Origin: Methylobacillus caricis
Lineage (GTDB): Bacteria; Pseudomonadota; Gammaproteobacteria; Burkholderiales; Methylophilaceae
DNA length: 64,000 nt
Direction: 5' to 3'
Assembly (NCBI RefSeq): GCF_020532705.1
Contig: NZ_JAJAVD010000001.1
Coordinates: forward strand, 1,860,001 to 1,924,000
The position numbers were made by a program, and so were the translations under genes. Under the pieces are notes generated by a model. That model made no database searches, had not been told where the DNA came from, and saw only the letters and a list, made by a program, of their open reading frames with translations. Of this stretch, positions 57,496 to 64,000 are shown piece by piece (position 1 is the stretch's first letter; every line of letters starts with the position of its first letter).

Positions 57496-57521
57496 AACAA
57501 CCCCGCCTAAGCAGGGTTGTT
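57496..57521 (-). terminator. Possible attenuator before the class II cytochrome gene
   Basis: An 8-base stem AACAACCC (57496-57503) / GGGTTGTT (57514-57521); on the minus strand only a weak T-stretch follows. Ends or attenuates the SMP-30-like message 18 bases before the next start. Confidence 0.45.
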
Positions 57522-57572
57522 TATGACAGATACCAAGTTATCCAGGACCATAAGCCAAGGTATTTAGCAAGG

Positions 57573-58565
57573 CTATTTGGCCCGACCGGTGTAGCCTTGC
57601 GCCAACGTCGGGAATTTGTATGCAGCGCCACGACCGACGATATAGAACGTACGTTTGTCCTTGCCAGAAAATGCAATATTCTGGGCTTTCCTGGGTAAGG
57701 CAATATTGCCAAGGAACTCACCTTTGGCACTAAAAACCTGTATGCCGGTATTGGCAGCAACATACAATCTGCCATCAGCATCCACCGCCAAGCCATCGGC
57801 TCCACTGGAAACACCGCCAGTTTCGGTTTTCTGCAAGGCATCTTCAAGTTTGGCGAAATTACGCTTGTTGCTGACGGAGCCATCCGCAGCAATATCGTAT
57901 GCAATGATGTATTCACCGGCAGTGTTAGCCACATACAGTACTTTTTCATCTGGGCTGAGCTGAATACCGTTTGGACGTTCAATATCGGTTGCAATCAACA
58001 CCAGCTCGCCACTAGGCTTAGTGTAGTAGACCGCTGGCTTTGTTGGTACCTGATCAGGCTTGACCGGTCCGTTAGCACCTGGGTCGGTGAAATACACGCC
58101 CCCTTTTTTATCCAGCACAAGGTCATTTGGACGGTTCAATGGCTTGCCGTCATATTGCTCCGCTAATACTTTGGCTTTGTCCGCAGGGTGAATAATGCCG
58201 ACACGAGGTTTCAGCGTTTGTGCAGCGTACAGCTCACCGTTCACACTCAGCGCCAGGCCATTGGCCCCATTGCTATCTGCAATATAGGTGGTCACATTGT
58301 CATTTTCATCAATTCGCGTAATTCGGTTGGCCTGAGTTTCAGTAAAAATCAAGCTGCCGTCAGGCAAACCCAAAGGGCCCTCAGTACCAGTGAAGCCATC
58401 TTTGATCAAGCGGATCTTAACCCCGCCAGCCACTACGCCAGCGATGGCAGGTGTAACCGGATCTTCCTCAGCCTGAACTGGAGCTATTGAGACCATACTC
58501 ACAGCCGCGGCAGCAATTAATAACTTTATTAGCCACGATTCACGTTTAACAACATTGACCTGCAT
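57573..58565 (-). CDS. SMP-30/gluconolactonase/LRE-like exported protein
   Basis: 330 residues, signal peptide (PVQA/EEDP), ribosome site AGGAG. Six-bladed propeller pattern: GLPDGSLIFTETQANRI, NGLALSVNGELYAAQT, RPNDLVLDKKGGVYFTDPG, RPNGIQLSPDEKVLYVANT, and DGLAVDADGRLYVA. Metal ligands Glu, Asn and Asp in TET, RPND and DG positions are present. Usually hydrolyses lactones; here periplasmic. Confidence 0.88.
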   Translation of the reverse strand: MQVNVVKRESWLIKLLIAAAAVSMVSIAPVQAEEDPVTPAIAGVVAGGVKIRLIKDGFTGTEGPLGLPDGSLIFTETQANRITRIDENDNVTTYIADSNGANGLALSVNGELYAAQTLKPRVGIIHPADKAKVLAEQYDGKPLNRPNDLVLDKKGGVYFTDPGANGPVKPDQVPTKPAVYYTKPSGELVLIATDIERPNGIQLSPDEKVLYVANTAGEYIIAYDIAADGSVSNKRNFAKLEDALQKTETGGVSSGADGLAVDADGRLYVAANTGIQVFSAKGEFLGNIALPRKAQNIAFSGKDKRTFYIVGRGAAYKFPTLAQGYTGRAK

Positions 58566-58667
58566 ATCTTTATTTCTCCTTTATTTTAACGATCCACCCT
58601 ACAGGCACCGGATGCTGTGATGTCCAGTTAAGCATTCGGGACTGATCAGTGCTGACCTGCTACTCAA

Positions 58668-59330
58668 CTACATTCCCGATATGTAATCCGCCAGGGCTTC
58701 AATTTCTTCATCCCTGAGCGACTTAGCTACCAGGTTCATTACGCCACCAGGGCTATTCTTGCGTTCAAGTGCCCGCCATTTAAGTAACTGCTCACGTAAA
58801 TAAAGCTTGTGCTGCCCTGCTATCGCCGGGAAGCTTTCACTCCCCACATAGCTACCTTGGCCAGCAGTCCCATGACAGCTTGCGCAAGCCATGATGGTTC
58901 GCTTCATATCGCCATTGACGAATAGCTTTTCCGCGATTTCATTGGATTTTTTCTGCTGGCTGCGCACGCGGTCGCGGCTGGCAAAATAAGCCGCAATATC
59001 CGCTAGGTCTTCATCCTTAATGCTTCCAGCAACGGCATTCATTACATGATGCTGGCGTGCGCCAGAACGAAAATCTCTGAACTGTTTCATGATGTAATCA
59101 GCATATTGACCGGCAAGGCGCGGATACTCTGCCCCGCTACTATTGCCCTGCTCGCCATGGCATCCTTGGCATAACTCGGCCTTGGACTTGGCTTCACCCG
59201 CCACCGGGTCTCCATCCCCAACCCGGTCTGCAATCCCATCGTGCTCATCGGCAACAGCACACTGACTCGACACAAGCGCCAGAAACAACACACTTACAGC
59301 ACACGCCCTTACCAAAAACTTAACTACCAC
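58668..59330 (-). CDS. Di-heme cytochrome c4-like protein
   Basis: 220 residues from a GTG start, signal peptide (CAVA/DEHD). Two class I heme sites, CQGCHGEQGN (about 54-63) and CASCHGTAGQG (about 150-160), each followed by a domain with distal Met (HHVMNAV and GGVMNLV). This is the c4 architecture, an electron carrier to terminal oxidases. 31 bases after the peroxiredoxin gene. Confidence 0.93.
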   Translation of the reverse strand: MVVKFLVRACAVSVLFLALVSSQCAVADEHDGIADRVGDGDPVAGEAKSKAELCQGCHGEQGNSSGAEYPRLAGQYADYIMKQFRDFRSGARQHHVMNAVAGSIKDEDLADIAAYFASRDRVRSQQKKSNEIAEKLFVNGDMKRTIMACASCHGTAGQGSYVGSESFPAIAGQHKLYLREQLLKWRALERKNSPGGVMNLVAKSLRDEEIEALADYISGM

Positions 59331-59361
59331 GAAACCTTCCTACCCTTCCCTGCCAAGCGCA

Positions 59362-59961
59362 TCAAGGCTTCTTGGCAAGGCCTTTAGCCGCAGTCAGCCG
59401 CTGAACAGACTCAAGCGCTTTATCAACATTCAATGCAGGCGTCACGCCTCCAACGGTTTCACTTATCTTGCCATCAGCAGTGATAATGAAGGTCGTACGC
59501 TCAGCGAAGCCGTGATCTATTTCTTTACCTTTGGTGTCTTTTTTGCCAGTGGTGGCGTCCCTCACCACCAGATCATAGGATTTGGCAATCTTGCCCCCAA
59601 CATCAGAGGCTACCGGGAACTTGCCTGCGCAATAATCAGGATCTGCCGAGAACTCATTCAAGCGCTCAATGCTATCAAGCGATACCCCAATAATGGTGGC
59701 GCCTGCGGCGGCAAACTTGTCATGATTTTCTGCAAATGTGTGAGCTTGCACATTGCATCCGCCGGTATAAGCAGATGGATAGAAATAGACCACGACAGGC
59801 CCTTTTTTCAATGCATCCTTCAACGAGAAATCAAAACTTTTCCCGTTCAGCGAAGCTTGTGTCTTAAAGTCGGGGGCAACATCGCCATCCTTAAGCGCAG
59901 CCAATGCTGACAAGCTGAATAAACCAAGCAATACACTACTGATAACGATGAATCTTTTCAT
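59362..59961 (-). CDS. Exported peroxiredoxin (AhpC/TSA, Bcp-like)
   Basis: 199 residues, signal peptide (LSALA/ALKD), ribosome site GGAG. Peroxidatic Cys in PSAYTGGCNVQAHTF near 70, within the PxxxTxxC frame; a second Cys in DPDYCAGKF may resolve it. Export of a peroxiredoxin is uncommon and fits a periplasmic reaction producing peroxide. Confidence 0.88.
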   Translation of the reverse strand: MKRFIVISSVLLGLFSLSALAALKDGDVAPDFKTQASLNGKSFDFSLKDALKKGPVVVYFYPSAYTGGCNVQAHTFAENHDKFAAAGATIIGVSLDSIERLNEFSADPDYCAGKFPVASDVGGKIAKSYDLVVRDATTGKKDTKGKEIDHGFAERTTFIITADGKISETVGGVTPALNVDKALESVQRLTAAKGLAKKP

Positions 59962-59993
59962 TGGGAACTCCGATGTTGAATCTTTCAGGACAA

Positions 59994-60377
59994 TTAATCC
60001 TTGGATTTATAAATCTTGTGACAAGCCTTGCAAGTCTTGGCAAGTGAGACCGCAGACTGAGAAGCAGCATCAAAATTCTTGGCTTCTAACGCTTTGGAAA
60101 TAGCTACAAGATAACCGCGACTTTCCTTGGACCAATCCACGGCATCGGCCGCATCACCCTTCTTCACATAGAACTCTTCAACATCCTTGAACATTGCTTC
60201 AAGCTCAACCGCCTCCGACTTTGCCGTCGCTGCATCCTGCAAGGAAATATTCGATGTCATGCTCTTCTGTATGTCTTCGATGTCCTGCATGAAATCCTCT
60301 TCAATTTCAGTCAGTGCCGCTACTACAGATCCTGTTAAAGCAAGATAAACAAATAGTGAAACTAAGAACTTACTCAT
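59994..60377 (-). CDS. Short class II-type cytochrome c
   Basis: 127 residues, signal peptide (VVAA/LTEI). Helical bundle with C-terminal CKACHKIYKSKD heme site. Shorter than the two cytochrome c' paralogues and not closely similar; closer to the cytochrome c class II family of small electron carriers. Confidence 0.87.
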   Translation of the reverse strand: MSKFLVSLFVYLALTGSVVAALTEIEEDFMQDIEDIQKSMTSNISLQDAATAKSEAVELEAMFKDVEEFYVKKGDAADAVDWSKESRGYLVAISKALEAKNFDAASQSAVSLAKTCKACHKIYKSKD

Positions 60378-60456
60378 TTAACCCTTTTAATCTAGGCCTA
60401 TCCTGGGGTTATGCATCATTCCCCTAAAGCGCTTTTACTCAGCATTAAATTAAACC

Positions 60457-60501
60457 GCGCGATGATCCTTCCTGAGTGATCGTCCAGGATTTTCATCGCG
60501 C
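60457..60501 (-). terminator. Terminator after the DUF1501 gene
   Basis: A 9-base stem GCGCGATGA (60457-60465) / TCATCGCGC (60493-60501) with a structured loop, followed on the minus strand by GGTTTAATTT. Moderate terminator or attenuator. Confidence 0.6.
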
Positions 60502-60525
60502 AGTGCTTGATGCAACCAGCCAGTG

Positions 60526-61968
60526 CTAAGCCAACAATTCCTTGATGACTTCACCATAAACCACGGTAGGACGCTCCGAGCGGCCGTTGTGCAAGAAAGT
60601 GGTTTTCAGGTGATCAAGGCCCATCAGCTGCAAGACAGTGGCATGAAGATCATAGGTATCCATGGTCTTGCCAACAGCCTGCAGGCCCACCTCATCTGTT
60701 TGGCCGAACGTAGTACCAGCCTTGATACCGCCGCCAGCCAGCCACTGGGTGTAGCCCCATGGGTTGTGGTCACGGCCGGTACCACTCTGCCCGTAAGACG
60801 TACGGCCAAACTCTGAGGTCCACACAATCAATGTAGAATCGAGCAGGCCGCGAGACTCAAGATCGGCAAGCAAGCCAGCAATCGGCTTATCAACAACTTT
60901 TGAATGAGTGCGATGGTTTTCCTCGATATCGTTGTGTCCATCCCAGTTACGGCTGTCACCAGCAATATCCTGCGGGCCCGAGACAACCTGGATGAAACGA
61001 ACTCCACGTTCTACCAGTCGGCGTGCGCGCAACAAGGTTTGGCCGTAACTCTTGGTAATGTCCTCATCAAGGCCATACAGCGCCTTGGTTGCATCCGTCT
61101 CCTTGGTCAGGTCTACCGCTTCTGGGGCTGACACTTCCATCCGGGCAGCCAGTTCATAAGAACGGATACGGGCTTGTAGTTCGGTATCTTCCGGGTAGTG
61201 TGCACCGCGTACACGATTCAATCTGGTCAACAGATCCAGGCTACCCTGCTGTTGCGCTGCCGCAATCAGCTCAGGCCTGTCCAGATGCAGGATAGGGGAC
61301 GGGCCAGGACGGAAAGCCGTTCCCTGGTAAACCGCAGGCAAGAAGCCTGAGCTCCAGTTGATCGATCCGCCAGTTGGCTCCTTTTTGTCGTTATAGAGCA
61401 CGACATAGGCTGGCAAGTCGGGATTGGCAGAACCCAAGGCATACTGTATCCAGGCACCCAGGGACGGGCGGCCAGGGTTAAGATCGCCCGTGTTCAGCTT
61501 GAGAATGGAAATATCATGTGTAGCCCCGATGGTCACGCTGGATTTAACAAACGCCAGTTTATCGGCATGTTTAGCCAGATTTGGCAGTAGGTCAGAGAAC
61601 CAGGCACCGCTCTCGCCATGCTGTTTCCAGGTGCGGTCGGTTGCAAACAATTTTCCGTCACCACCACGGATGCCCGCCTTCAGTCCATTGAGGAAGGAAT
61701 CTGGAATCTGCTGTCCAGCCAACTTAATCAAATCAGGTTTGTAATCAAACAGTTCCAGCGTGCTAGGTGCGCCATCCATATGCAGCCAGATGACCGATTT
61801 AACTTTGGCCGGGAAGTGAGTACCCTTAGGACTCAATGGATCGACCAGTGAAGCTGCGTTGGCAAAGGTGGTAAATAATCCACCGCCAGGCATCAGGCCG
61901 CTAAGGGCCAAGCCTCCCACCCCGTAACTCGTTTTAAACAAAAAATCACGCCGTGAATTGTTGCTCAT
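60526..61968 (-). CDS. Tat-exported DUF1501 protein (sulfatase/phosphatase-like fold)
   Basis: 480 residues from the ATG at 61968. Twin-arginine signal NSRRDFLFKTSYGVGGLAL at the N-terminus. DUF1501 marks: VIWLHMDGAPSTLELFDYK, RARRLVERGVRFIQV, and the C-terminal VWTSEFGRT plus DHNPWGY motifs, which recall alkaline-phosphatase-superfamily metal sites. Common beside DUF1549/DUF1553 genes in Planctomycetes, uncommon in Betaproteobacteria. Ribosome site GGAAAC. Confidence 0.9.
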   Translation of the reverse strand: MSNNSRRDFLFKTSYGVGGLALSGLMPGGGLFTTFANAASLVDPLSPKGTHFPAKVKSVIWLHMDGAPSTLELFDYKPDLIKLAGQQIPDSFLNGLKAGIRGGDGKLFATDRTWKQHGESGAWFSDLLPNLAKHADKLAFVKSSVTIGATHDISILKLNTGDLNPGRPSLGAWIQYALGSANPDLPAYVVLYNDKKEPTGGSINWSSGFLPAVYQGTAFRPGPSPILHLDRPELIAAAQQQGSLDLLTRLNRVRGAHYPEDTELQARIRSYELAARMEVSAPEAVDLTKETDATKALYGLDEDITKSYGQTLLRARRLVERGVRFIQVVSGPQDIAGDSRNWDGHNDIEENHRTHSKVVDKPIAGLLADLESRGLLDSTLIVWTSEFGRTSYGQSGTGRDHNPWGYTQWLAGGGIKAGTTFGQTDEVGLQAVGKTMDTYDLHATVLQLMGLDHLKTTFLHNGRSERPTVVYGEVIKELLA

Positions 61969-62008
61969 GATGTTGTTTCCTTTTATTTGTATTCGATGTA
62001 AACGCTGT

Positions 62009-64000
62009 TTAGAAGCGATAGCTGAATTCGTTTGAGTTGGCCACTGTATGCACCAAGTCCACAAAGGCAGAGGCTCGAACTGGATCCAATTGCTGCGTAT
62101 CCTTTAATCCAACTGGTACAGCCAGTGCCAATTTTCCTTCCGAATCCTTGATCTTCTCCTTGATCAGCTTTTCCTGGCTGCCAAGGAAAGCTATCAGGGC
62201 TGCTTTCTCTTCCTTATCCGGATTCCGCGCAAACAGCACTTGGAACAGCTTGTCCACCTGGGCAGATTCACTTGCCCCAGCCTCACTAATTACTTTTCCT
62301 GCCAATGCTTGTGACCAGCCAAAGATCACGTCGCTATTGAATAAAGTGAGTGCTTGCAGTGGCGTAGTCGTCACGTCCCGCTTGCTGTGCACCTGTTGTG
62401 CATTCGCCATGTCAAAAGTATCTAACAATGGATAAGGCACGCTACGACGGGTAAAGATATAGAGGCTGCGACGATTCCAGTCGCTGGTATCCTTGGAAAC
62501 TTCCCAGAAACGGCCCGCATTCAGGTTTGAAGGCACAGGAGGCATCACGCTAGGGCCACCCACTTTGTCTTCCAGCTTGCCTGAAGCCACCAGCAGGGAA
62601 TCCCGGATCTGCTCTGCATCCAGTCGCTTCCGTGGGAATACTGCCAGCAGTTTGTTTTCAGGATCTGCCTTGTAAGCATCTTCTCGATAGTCGGATGACT
62701 GACGGTAGACGCTAGACAACAGAATTTCCTTATGCAGTTTCTTGACGCTCCAACCTTGTTTCACGAAGTTGCTGGCAAGATATTCCAGGAGTTCCGGATT
62801 GTTAGGCTTATCTCCTGCCCGACCAAAGTCGCTGACGGTACGGACGATGCCAGAGCCAAAGTATTGGTCCCATACACGATTGACAAAGACACGCGCTGTC
62901 AACGGGTTTTGTGGGCTGGCAATCCAGTTAGCCAAGGCAGTACGCCGTCCTGAAGAAAACGCTGTCGGGACGATCTGTGGCTTCTCGCTAGTCAGTGCCG
63001 CTGGAAAGGCTGGCTGCACTTCATCAAGCGGGTGGTCAAAAGCACCGGTGAACAACACATGGGTTGGCGGCGCATCGGCGTACCCAAGCTCAGTCATGGC
63101 AGAAATGGTATTTGAACCCTTGGCCGGCTTGATCTTGTCGAACTTCTTCAGCTCATCATCCAGCTTTTTGTATTCAGCATACTTCTCTGCATATTCAGGC
63201 TTATAGTCTTTGGCATCTTTGCTAGCGTTATCCCTGAAGAAATTCGCCAAAATGTCATCGGTCTGGTAATCGCCATAACGATGATTGATCCAGCGGTCAC
63301 GAGCAGTCCACTGGCTATCTGGGACATAGACTTTCCTCAATGCCTCCTGTGTGTCAGCAGAGTAACGCTCAAACAAGTAAGCAATGGCTTCAGAACGGTA
63401 AGCATCAACAATGGCTTTTTTCTTTTCGCGGATTTCCCTGGTTGCTTCTTGCCATTTAGCCTGAGCTTTTTCAAACTGGACTTCCTGAGGGCCTTTGGGG
63501 GCAGGAATGTTATCCACTGCACTTACGTTGGCAAAGAACGCCTGCAAGGCAAAGTAGTCTTTCTGGCTGATCTTGTCCGACTTGTGGTTATGGCAGCGAG
63601 CGCATTCAAAAGTAGTCCCCAGAATTGCAGTGCCTACCGTATCGGTGATGTCAGTCGTAATCTGGTATTTTCGCTGCACCAAGTCACGGGAGTTGCTATT
63701 GTCCGGGAAACCGCGCAAGAAACCAGTAGCAACTAACGCGCTGTTATCACCAGGATAAATCTCATCACCAGCCAGTTGCTCCTTGATAAACCGGTCATAT
63801 GGCTTGTCTTCATTAAAGGAGTTGATGACGTAGTCTCGGTAACGCCACATGTTGGGTCTTGTCTGGTCGCCCTGGAAACCAGAACTATCTGCATAACGTG
63901 CAAGATCCAGCCATTTGCGCGCCTGGCGCTCGCCATACTTGGGAGATGCCAGCAAACGATCCACCAGCTTCTCATAAGCATCAGGGGATTTGTCATTCAC
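62009..64000 (-). CDS. DUF1549/DUF1553 (planctomycete cytochrome-associated) protein, 5' end missing
   Basis: 664 codons including the stop, open at the right edge. The N-terminal visible part is DUF1549 (KLVDRLLASPKYGERQARKW, WRYRDYVINSFNEDKPYDRF) with one heme-like CARCHNH motif near 119-125; the C-terminal part is DUF1553 (ANWIASPQNPLTARVFVNRV, LLSSVYRQSSDYR). Family members are usually 800-1000 residues with an N-terminal cytochrome-like domain, so 150-300 residues are outside. 40 bases before DUF1501, the order seen in Planctomycetes. Confidence 0.9.
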   Translation of the reverse strand: MNDKSPDAYEKLVDRLLASPKYGERQARKWLDLARYADSSGFQGDQTRPNMWRYRDYVINSFNEDKPYDRFIKEQLAGDEIYPGDNSALVATGFLRGFPDNSNSRDLVQRKYQITTDITDTVGTAILGTTFECARCHNHKSDKISQKDYFALQAFFANVSAVDNIPAPKGPQEVQFEKAQAKWQEATREIREKKKAIVDAYRSEAIAYLFERYSADTQEALRKVYVPDSQWTARDRWINHRYGDYQTDDILANFFRDNASKDAKDYKPEYAEKYAEYKKLDDELKKFDKIKPAKGSNTISAMTELGYADAPPTHVLFTGAFDHPLDEVQPAFPAALTSEKPQIVPTAFSSGRRTALANWIASPQNPLTARVFVNRVWDQYFGSGIVRTVSDFGRAGDKPNNPELLEYLASNFVKQGWSVKKLHKEILLSSVYRQSSDYREDAYKADPENKLLAVFPRKRLDAEQIRDSLLVASGKLEDKVGGPSVMPPVPSNLNAGRFWEVSKDTSDWNRRSLYIFTRRSVPYPLLDTFDMANAQQVHSKRDVTTTPLQALTLFNSDVIFGWSQALAGKVISEAGASESAQVDKLFQVLFARNPDKEEKAALIAFLGSQEKLIKEKIKDSEGKLALAVPVGLKDTQQLDPVRASAFVDLVHTVANSNEFSYRF

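Noticed and set aside
1-64000. CRISPR arrays, insertion sequences, prophage, rRNA
   Set aside because: No regularly spaced repeats, transposase or integrase motifs, phage genes or rRNA sequence seen on either strand.

Overview
The window comes from a methylotrophic betaproteobacterium, most likely of the family Methylophilaceae (Methylobacillus/Methylovorus/Methylophilus type). Three things point there: a complete front part of the calcium-type methanol dehydrogenase cluster (mxaFJGIRSA and the start of mxaC), a nuoA-N complex I operon followed by the DUF2818 gene typical of Betaproteobacteria, and a pyruvate dehydrogenase operon whose E3 subunit carries its own lipoyl domain. The genus is an inference; there is no rRNA in the window.

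Layout. (1) 1-7290, minus strand: mxaF-J-G-I-(terminator)-R-S-A-C with its control region. Stem-loops lie between the abundant structural genes, and a strong terminator separates mxaFJGI from the maturation genes. (2) 7291-24371, minus strand: nuoABCDEFGHIJKLMN, then DUF2818, a Nudix hydrolase and an NAD-dependent epimerase-like gene, ending in a terminator at 7291-7323; a roughly 600-base leader lies upstream of nuoA. (3) 24372-28337, minus strand: an RpfE-like gene, recJ, tpiA, secG and tRNA-Leu(GAG). (4) 28408-33260, plus strand: sixA, a ParA-type ATPase, a CYTH-CHAD protein, a DUF6394 membrane protein and a K+ channel with RCK domains; then arfB on the minus strand. (5) 34280-43008, plus strand: aceE-aceF-lpd with terminator, cytochrome b561-like protein, a DUF6607-like protein and a secreted cupin. 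(6) 43253-49754, minus strand: the ccmABCDEFGHI cytochrome c maturation operon.

(7) 49897-64000 is the accessory part: a TonB-dependent receptor and a small secreted protein (plus strand), each behind a sigma-54-type promoter, facing a minus-strand run of exported redox and hydrolase genes. These are a 2OG-Fe(II) oxygenase, a metallo-beta-lactamase-fold protein with an unusual N-terminal half, three class II cytochromes c, an SMP-30/gluconolactonase-like protein, a di-heme c4-like cytochrome, a secreted peroxiredoxin, a Tat-exported DUF1501 protein and a DUF1549/DUF1553 (planctomycete-type) protein cut by the window edge. I cannot name the substrate, but the set looks like an outer-membrane uptake plus periplasmic oxidation module and is the best candidate here for an undescribed system.

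The parts fit together. Methanol is oxidised in the periplasm by MxaFI, electrons pass to cytochrome cL (MxaG) and other c-type cytochromes made by the Ccm system, and complex I handles NADH. The accessory island adds more c-type cytochromes next to the ccm operon.
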